Shown: positions 5,326 to 9,368 of the stretch, piece after piece
How the letters are laid out: every line of letters begins with the position of its first letter
Numbering within the stretch: the stretch's first letter is position 1
DNA from: an uncultured Rubellimicrobium sp.
GTDB taxonomy: Bacteria > Pseudomonadota > Alphaproteobacteria > Rhodobacterales > Rhodobacteraceae
Assembly (NCBI GenBank): GCA_902805995.1
Contig: CADCUU010000024.1
Span: 1-9,368 of the forward strand
Direction of reading: 5' to 3'
DNA length: 9,368 nt
Notes under the pieces: model-generated
The model's database searches: none
Told to the model about the DNA's origin: nothing
Seen by the model: only the letters and a program-made list of their open reading frames with translations
Position numbers and translations under genes: made by a program

Positions 5326-7841
5326 GCCGCCTCCTCAGGCCCCTCGCTCCCGGCCAGCCGCTCTCCGCCTGGCGCGTCACCCCCATTGCCGAGGAGCGCT
5401 TCGACGTCCCTCCTCGCCCCATGAAGGGCGAGATGGACCCGTTCTTCTTCCTGACCAAGGAGAAGAACTTCATTCCCCATGAATATCCCTGCCGCACCGA
5501 CTTCGCCGACCGGTTCCGCGGCCGCCGCCCCGACGAACGACCCACGCCGGGCGAGATGAGGACCGTGCTGGGCTTCGGCTCCCCCCGTCTGGACCTCTCG
5601 GGCTTCTGGTTCCGCCCCACGCGGCTCGCCGCACGGGCCGAGGCGGTGATCCTCTGCGAGACCGCCGGCCGAGCGCGGCTCCGTCTCGCCAGCTGCGGCG
5701 GCTCAATCCTGCGCGTGAACGGCGCCGAGGTCCTCTGGACGGCCGAATACAAGCGCAACTTCGAGACCATGGCAGAAGTCGCCGTGGATCTCCCCGAAGG
5801 CGAGAGCCTCGTGGAGTTGTTCCTCGACGACCTCGCCGAGCGCGACACCCGCTTTTACGCACAACTCGACTACCTGGCTGGCCCACCCGCCCAAGCCGGC
5901 ATCCGCATCGAAGGCGACCCGGCCCAGGCCGCCGGCGTCGAGGCCGCGCTGGACTCCATGCACTTCCCTCGCGTCTCACACGACGGAGGCCCGGTCGCTT
6001 TGGTGCTCCCCCGGCCGCTGTCCGTCGAGGCCCAAGTCACCATCCGGGTCGAAGGCGACTTCATGTCCCACGACCCCTTTCCGCCGATCCAGCGGACGCT
6101 CCGCGCCGGGGCCGACCGGCTGGACATCAGCCAGGCCGAGGACCTCCCCGCCGACTTCCGCCACTGCGCCGTGACGCTCGCCGTCCCAGGCTTCGCCGCC
6201 TCACGCGTGTTCGGCACCGAGATCTCCCACCCCCAAAGCTCCGCCCCCGCGACGCGGCCCGAGCGCATCGAGGAAACGCTGAGGGCCGTCTCGACCGGCG
6301 GCGAGGCCGACACCGTCCGCGCTATTGCCCGCCTCGCCTTGGGAGACGGCGGGCCCGAGACGCGGGCCATGATCGAGGCCTCGCTCCCCCGCATCGACGA
6401 CTGCTGGGACTGCGCCGACTTTGCACTGGTGCCGCTTCTGTGGTGCCGGATGCGCTTCGGCGGCCTCCTCGGGCCTGACCTCTGCGCACGGATCGACCGC
6501 ACCGTGCTGGGCTACCGCTACTGGATGGATGAGTCCGGCGACGACGTGCAGTGGTACTTCTCCGAGAACCACGCGCTCCTCTTCCACACCGCTGCGCACC
6601 TGGGCGGGCACCTCCTCCCCGACGCGACGTTCGCCCGCTCGGGCCGCACGGGGCGCGAGCAGTCGGCCGTGGGCGCCGAGCGCCTGCGCGCCTGGCTCGA
6701 CCACTTCGAGGTCTGGGAGATGGCCGAGTTTAACTCGGCCCCCTACTTCCCGATCGATCTCAAGGGCCTGACCGCGCTTTTTGCCCTCTCGCCCGATCCC
6801 GAGATCCGCGACCGCGCGGGCCGCGGGATTGCCCGGCTGGTCGAGATCGTCGCGAACTCGGCCCACAAGGGCGTGCTGACTGGCGCGCAGGGGCGCAGCT
6901 ACGAGCACACGCTCCGCGCCTCGCGCACCTTGGAACTTTCGGCCATCGGCCGGATGCTCTGGGGTACGGGCAGCCACGGCTCGCGGTTCCACGCCACGCC
7001 GCAACTGGCGCTCTGCCTGCGCGACCACGGGCTGAGCCTGCAAGACCTCGCGCACCGCGCGGTCTGGGACGAGGACGGCGCGCAGGAATGGACCTTCGCG
7101 CAGGGGCAGGACCGGATTGCCAAGCTCTACCACCATAAGACGCGCAATCACGCGATGGGCTCCATCGCCGCCTACCGCTGGTTCGAATGGGGCTACCAAG
7201 AGACGCTCGTCCATGCGCGGCTGGGGTCGGACCCCGACGCTCAGGTCTGGATCAACCACCCGGGCGAGGTGATCCATTCGGGCTATGGGCGGCCCTCCTA
7301 CTGGGGCGGCTCGGCCTCGGTGCCGCGCGTGCAGCAGTACCGCGATCTGGCCCTCGTGGTCTTTGACGGGGTGGCGCCGCAGCCCGAGTTCACCCATGCC
7401 TTCTTCCCCAGGGCAGCTTTCGACGCGGCCGATCTTTGCGGCGACACCGCATGGGCCGCCGCTGGCGAGGCGCGGGTGCTGCTCCGAGCCTCCGGTCCCC
7501 TGTCCGAGGTCCACGACGGGCCCAGCGCCGGCGTCGAACTGCGCCTTGCGGGCCGCCAGGGCTGGTGGCTGATCCGCCTCGGCTCGGCCCGCCTCCAAGG
7601 CGGGCCCGAAGCCTTCACCACGCGCTTCGCCGGTCTCGCCCCCTCCGGCGCGGAGGGCGATATCACCGTCGTTGACCCGGACTACGGCCCAGTGCGCTTC
7701 CTCGCGGATGGTGCCGTTGAGGCCGAGGGCCGGCGCCTCGATCCGGCGGACTGGACGGTCGAGGGTTCGCGGATCATCTTGCCCTCAGGGACTCTCGGGT
7801 CCGGCGACTACCAAGGGCGCGCGGCAACGACCGCGGGCTGA
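5322..7841 (+). CDS. Uncharacterised 839-residue protein, putative cytoplasmic carbohydrate-active enzyme (lyase or hydrolase)
   Basis: I do not recognise an established family. The GTG start at 5322 overlaps the kduI stop (GTGA). There is no signal peptide or membrane segment. Residues about 1-310 look beta-rich, with a jelly-roll-like part containing LRVNGAEVLW and LVELFLDDLAERDTRFY of the kind found as accessory domains in glycosidases. Residues about 313-640 look helical, like an (alpha/alpha) toroid, with motifs VQWYFSENHALLFHTAAHL (His417 beside Asn416), WEMAEFNSAPYFPIDL (from 465), GRSYEHTLRASRTLEL (Tyr527, Arg532) and KLYHHKTRNHAMGSI (His604, His605, His610). Residues about 680-839 are beta-rich again, after GRPSYWGGSASVPRVQQY. 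Beta domain, helical toroid and beta sandwich together recall PL8/PL21-type lyases, where Asn, His, Tyr and Arg act in catalysis. Position between kduI and an oligosaccharide transporter favours a role in cleaving uronate-containing oligosaccharides. Gene call is firm; function is inference. Confidence 0.85.
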   Translation: MSRLLRPLAPGQPLSAWRVTPIAEERFDVPPRPMKGEMDPFFFLTKEKNFIPHEYPCRTDFADRFRGRRPDERPTPGEMRTVLGFGSPRLDLSGFWFRPTRLAARAEAVILCETAGRARLRLASCGGSILRVNGAEVLWTAEYKRNFETMAEVAVDLPEGESLVELFLDDLAERDTRFYAQLDYLAGPPAQAGIRIEGDPAQAAGVEAALDSMHFPRVSHDGGPVALVLPRPLSVEAQVTIRVEGDFMSHDPFPPIQRTLRAGADRLDISQAEDLPADFRHCAVTLAVPGFAASRVFGTEISHPQSSAPATRPERIEETLRAVSTGGEADTVRAIARLALGDGGPETRAMIEASLPRIDDCWDCADFALVPLLWCRMRFGGLLGPDLCARIDRTVLGYRYWMDESGDDVQWYFSENHALLFHTAAHLGGHLLPDATFARSGRTGREQSAVGAERLRAWLDHFEVWEMAEFNSAPYFPIDLKGLTALFALSPDPEIRDRAGRGIARLVEIVANSAHKGVLTGAQGRSYEHTLRASRTLELSAIGRMLWGTGSHGSRFHATPQLALCLRDHGLSLQDLAHRAVWDEDGAQEWTFAQGQDRIAKLYHHKTRNHAMGSIAAYRWFEWGYQETLVHARLGSDPDAQVWINHPGEVIHSGYGRPSYWGGSASVPRVQQYRDLALVVFDGVAPQPEFTHAFFPRAAFDAADLCGDTAWAAAGEARVLLRASGPLSEVHDGPSAGVELRLAGRQGWWLIRLGSARLQGGPEAFTTRFAGLAPSGAEGDITVVDPDYGPVRFLADGAVEAEGRRLDPADWTVEGSRIILPSGTLGSGDYQGRAATTAG

Positions 7842-7851
7842 CAAGAAACAC

Positions 7852-7860
7852 AGGGAGGAA
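7852..7860 (+). promoter_or_regulatory. Ribosome binding site of the solute-binding protein gene
   Basis: AGGGAGGAA sits six bases before the ATG at 7867. It picks that ATG over upstream in-frame starts (for example at 7672), which overlap the preceding gene and would bury the signal peptide. Confidence 0.8.
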
Positions 7861-7866
7861 TCGACC

Positions 7867-9129
7867 ATGTTCATCAAGACCGCTACGGCTGCTGTGCTCG
7901 CGCTGGCCGCCGCCCCCGCCCTTGCGGGCGAGGTGCGCGTTCTATGGTACTCGGACGGCGTGGAAGGCGAAGTCATCCAGGACCTCCTGTCGCGCTTTGA
8001 GGCCGAGAACCCGGAAATCGACGTGATCCTCGACAACGTCGCCTACCAGGTCATCCAGGAGCAGCTCCCCATCCAGCTCGCCTCGGGCCAGGGCCCCGAC
8101 ATCGCCCGGGTCACGAACCTCAAGGAGCAGGCGCAGCACTGGCTCGACCTCCGCCCCTACCTGTCAGACCCCGCCTACTGGGAAACGAACTTCGGCGACC
8201 GCTTCGACTGGATGCGCGAGGACGGGTCCGACGCGATCCCCGGCTTCCTGACGCAGCTCACCCTGACTGGTGGCTTCGCCAACGCCACGCTCTTCGAGCA
8301 GGCGGGCGTCCCTCTGCCCCCCGAGGGCGCGACCTGGGACGACTGGATCGAGGCGAGCCGGCAGGTCATGGACAGCCAGCAGCTCCCCGCGGCTTTCGCC
8401 ATCGACCGCTCGGGGCACCGCATCTCGGGGCCCGCCGTGTCTTACGGCGCGAACTACATCGGAGAGGATGGCCTGCCCGCCCCCATCGACGACGGCACCA
8501 TGGCATTCGCGGGCAAGCTCGTGGAATGGACAGAAGCGGGCCTGATGCTGCCCGAAGTCTGGGTCTCGGCCGCGGGCACCACCTACCGCGCCGCCGCCGA
8601 CGACTTCATCAATGCGCAGATCCCATTCTACTACTCCGGCTCCTGGCAGGTCGCGAACCTCAGCACCAAGATCGGCGACGCCTTCGATTGGGTTGCTGTG
8701 GGCTCGCCCTGCGGGGACGCGGGCTGCTCCGGCCTCGCCGGCGGGGCGGCGCTTGTCGCGATCAAGTACACCCAGAACCCTGAGGAGGTGGCGAAGGTCA
8801 TGGAGTACCTCGCCTCCGAACCGGTCGTGCGCGAATTCTCAGAGCGGACCCTGTTCCTCCCTGCTCATGCCGGGATCGTCGCGGCGGGCGACCTTCAGTT
8901 CCAGTCCGAGGATCTGAACGTCCAGCCCGCGCTCGAGCGGTTCGTGTCCGCCTCGACCGAGACGCTGCCCGCCGCCGACGCGCTCCCGGCCTGGAAGTGG
9001 GCCAACGCCTATTACGGGGCGCTGGTCACGCGGATCAGCCAAGTCATGGCGGGCGAGATCACGATGGAGGAGGCCCGTGGCCTGATGGACGAGGACATCG
9101 CCGACCAGGTCGCCGCGGCCCAGCAGTGA
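7867..9129 (+). CDS. Sugar ABC transporter substrate-binding protein (family 1 extracellular solute-binding protein)
   Basis: A 420-residue precursor with a clear Sec signal peptide: a Lys at position 4, a hydrophobic core TAAVLALAAA and the cleavage motif APALA ahead of Gly21. It has no lipobox, so it is a soluble periplasmic protein, as expected in a Gram-negative cell. After cleavage, VRVLWYSDGVEGEVIQDLL and the segment LASGQGPDIARVTNL are typical of the family that binds oligosaccharides for MalF/MalG-type importers. Later FYYSGSWQVANL matches the lobe-hinge region of these proteins. It begins 25 bp after the 839-residue gene and is followed 10 bp later by a permease gene. The neighbouring GH105-like and kduI genes suggest that its ligand is an unsaturated or uronate-containing oligosaccharide; the ligand itself cannot be read from sequence. 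Confidence 0.94.
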   Translation: MFIKTATAAVLALAAAPALAGEVRVLWYSDGVEGEVIQDLLSRFEAENPEIDVILDNVAYQVIQEQLPIQLASGQGPDIARVTNLKEQAQHWLDLRPYLSDPAYWETNFGDRFDWMREDGSDAIPGFLTQLTLTGGFANATLFEQAGVPLPPEGATWDDWIEASRQVMDSQQLPAAFAIDRSGHRISGPAVSYGANYIGEDGLPAPIDDGTMAFAGKLVEWTEAGLMLPEVWVSAAGTTYRAAADDFINAQIPFYYSGSWQVANLSTKIGDAFDWVAVGSPCGDAGCSGLAGGAALVAIKYTQNPEEVAKVMEYLASEPVVREFSERTLFLPAHAGIVAAGDLQFQSEDLNVQPALERFVSASTETLPAADALPAWKWANAYYGALVTRISQVMAGEITMEEARGLMDEDIADQVAAAQQ

Positions 9130-9139
9130 CCGGGCGCTA

Positions 9140-9368
9140 ATGGCCAGCATCGGTCACTGGGCGGGCGTTGTCGCGACGGCGCCCCTTGTGCTCCTCGCAA
9201 GGGCCGTCGATCCGCCCTTGCGTTGGTGGCAGAAGCGGACCGGCACCGGCGGCATGGCCGTCGTCTTCCTTCTGCCCAACCTCCTGATCTTCGGGGTTTT
9301 CGTTCTCGTTCCGATCGGCCTCAACTTCGCTTACTCGATGACTGGAGGCACCGACATCCTGCTGGGCA
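9140..9368 (+). CDS. Sugar ABC transporter permease, MalF/UgpA-like (partial, N-terminus only)
   Basis: Seventy-six codons are open to the right edge. The segment VVFLLPNLLIFGVFVLVPIG (about 41-60), followed by LNFAYSMTGGTD, is the characteristic first transmembrane helix and following loop of inner-membrane permeases of carbohydrate importers. The stretch DPPLRWWQKRTGTGG before it is a typical positively charged cytoplasmic lead. A short hydrophobic stretch near residues 8-23 may be a further membrane segment or may mean the true start is further downstream. The ATG at 9140 has no clear ribosome site and could rely on coupling to the binding-protein gene that ends 10 bp upstream. Second permease and ATPase genes would be expected beyond the window. 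Confidence 0.85.
   Translation, partial: MASIGHWAGVVATAPLVLLARAVDPPLRWWQKRTGTGGMAVVFLLPNLLIFGVFVLVPIGLNFAYSMTGGTDILLG

Noticed and set aside
6201..7598. A 465-codon open frame on the minus strand opposite the 839-residue gene
   Set aside because: Long antisense frames are common in GC-rich DNA with strong third-position GC bias. It lacks a ribosome site and recognisable motifs, and the plus-strand gene has coherent domains and coupled neighbours.

Overview
The window is GC-rich, densely packed DNA with the codon use and gene order of an alphaproteobacterium. A Rhodobacteraceae- or Rhizobiales-like host is my inference from protein style, not something proven here. It holds part of a carbohydrate-utilisation locus arranged around one divergent intergenic region.

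Left arm (minus strand): a GntR-family regulator with a UTRA ligand domain (453-1184) is followed, with a 4-base stop/start overlap, by a Gfo/Idh/MocA-type NAD(P)-dependent sugar oxidoreductase (1-456) that runs off the left edge. Right arm (plus strand), from 1276 to the right edge: an SsuD-like flavin-dependent monooxygenase; a clearly decayed aldo/keto reductase pseudogene (2440-3327); a GH105/GH88-type unsaturated glycuronyl hydrolase; KduI (5-keto-4-deoxyuronate isomerase); an 839-residue protein that I cannot assign to a known enzyme family; the binding protein of a sugar ABC transporter; and the first part of its permease.

The second half reads as a pathway for uronic-acid oligosaccharides of pectin or rhamnogalacturonan type. 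The periplasmic binding protein and permease would import oligosaccharides. The 839-residue protein, which has no signal peptide, and the GH105-like hydrolase would act in the cytoplasm. KduI would then isomerise the released unsaturated uronate product. GH105, kduI and the unknown gene are joined by 4-base overlaps, so the unknown protein is probably made in step with its neighbours and is the best candidate here for an undescribed carbohydrate-active enzyme.

The first half is different in character. An SsuD-like monooxygenase next to an aldo/keto reductase and a GntR regulator recalls oxidative desulfonation gene sets, but the reductase is dead: three in-frame stops, two compensating frameshift zones and two lost catalytic residues. 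No RNA genes, insertion sequences, CRISPR arrays or convincing terminators were seen.
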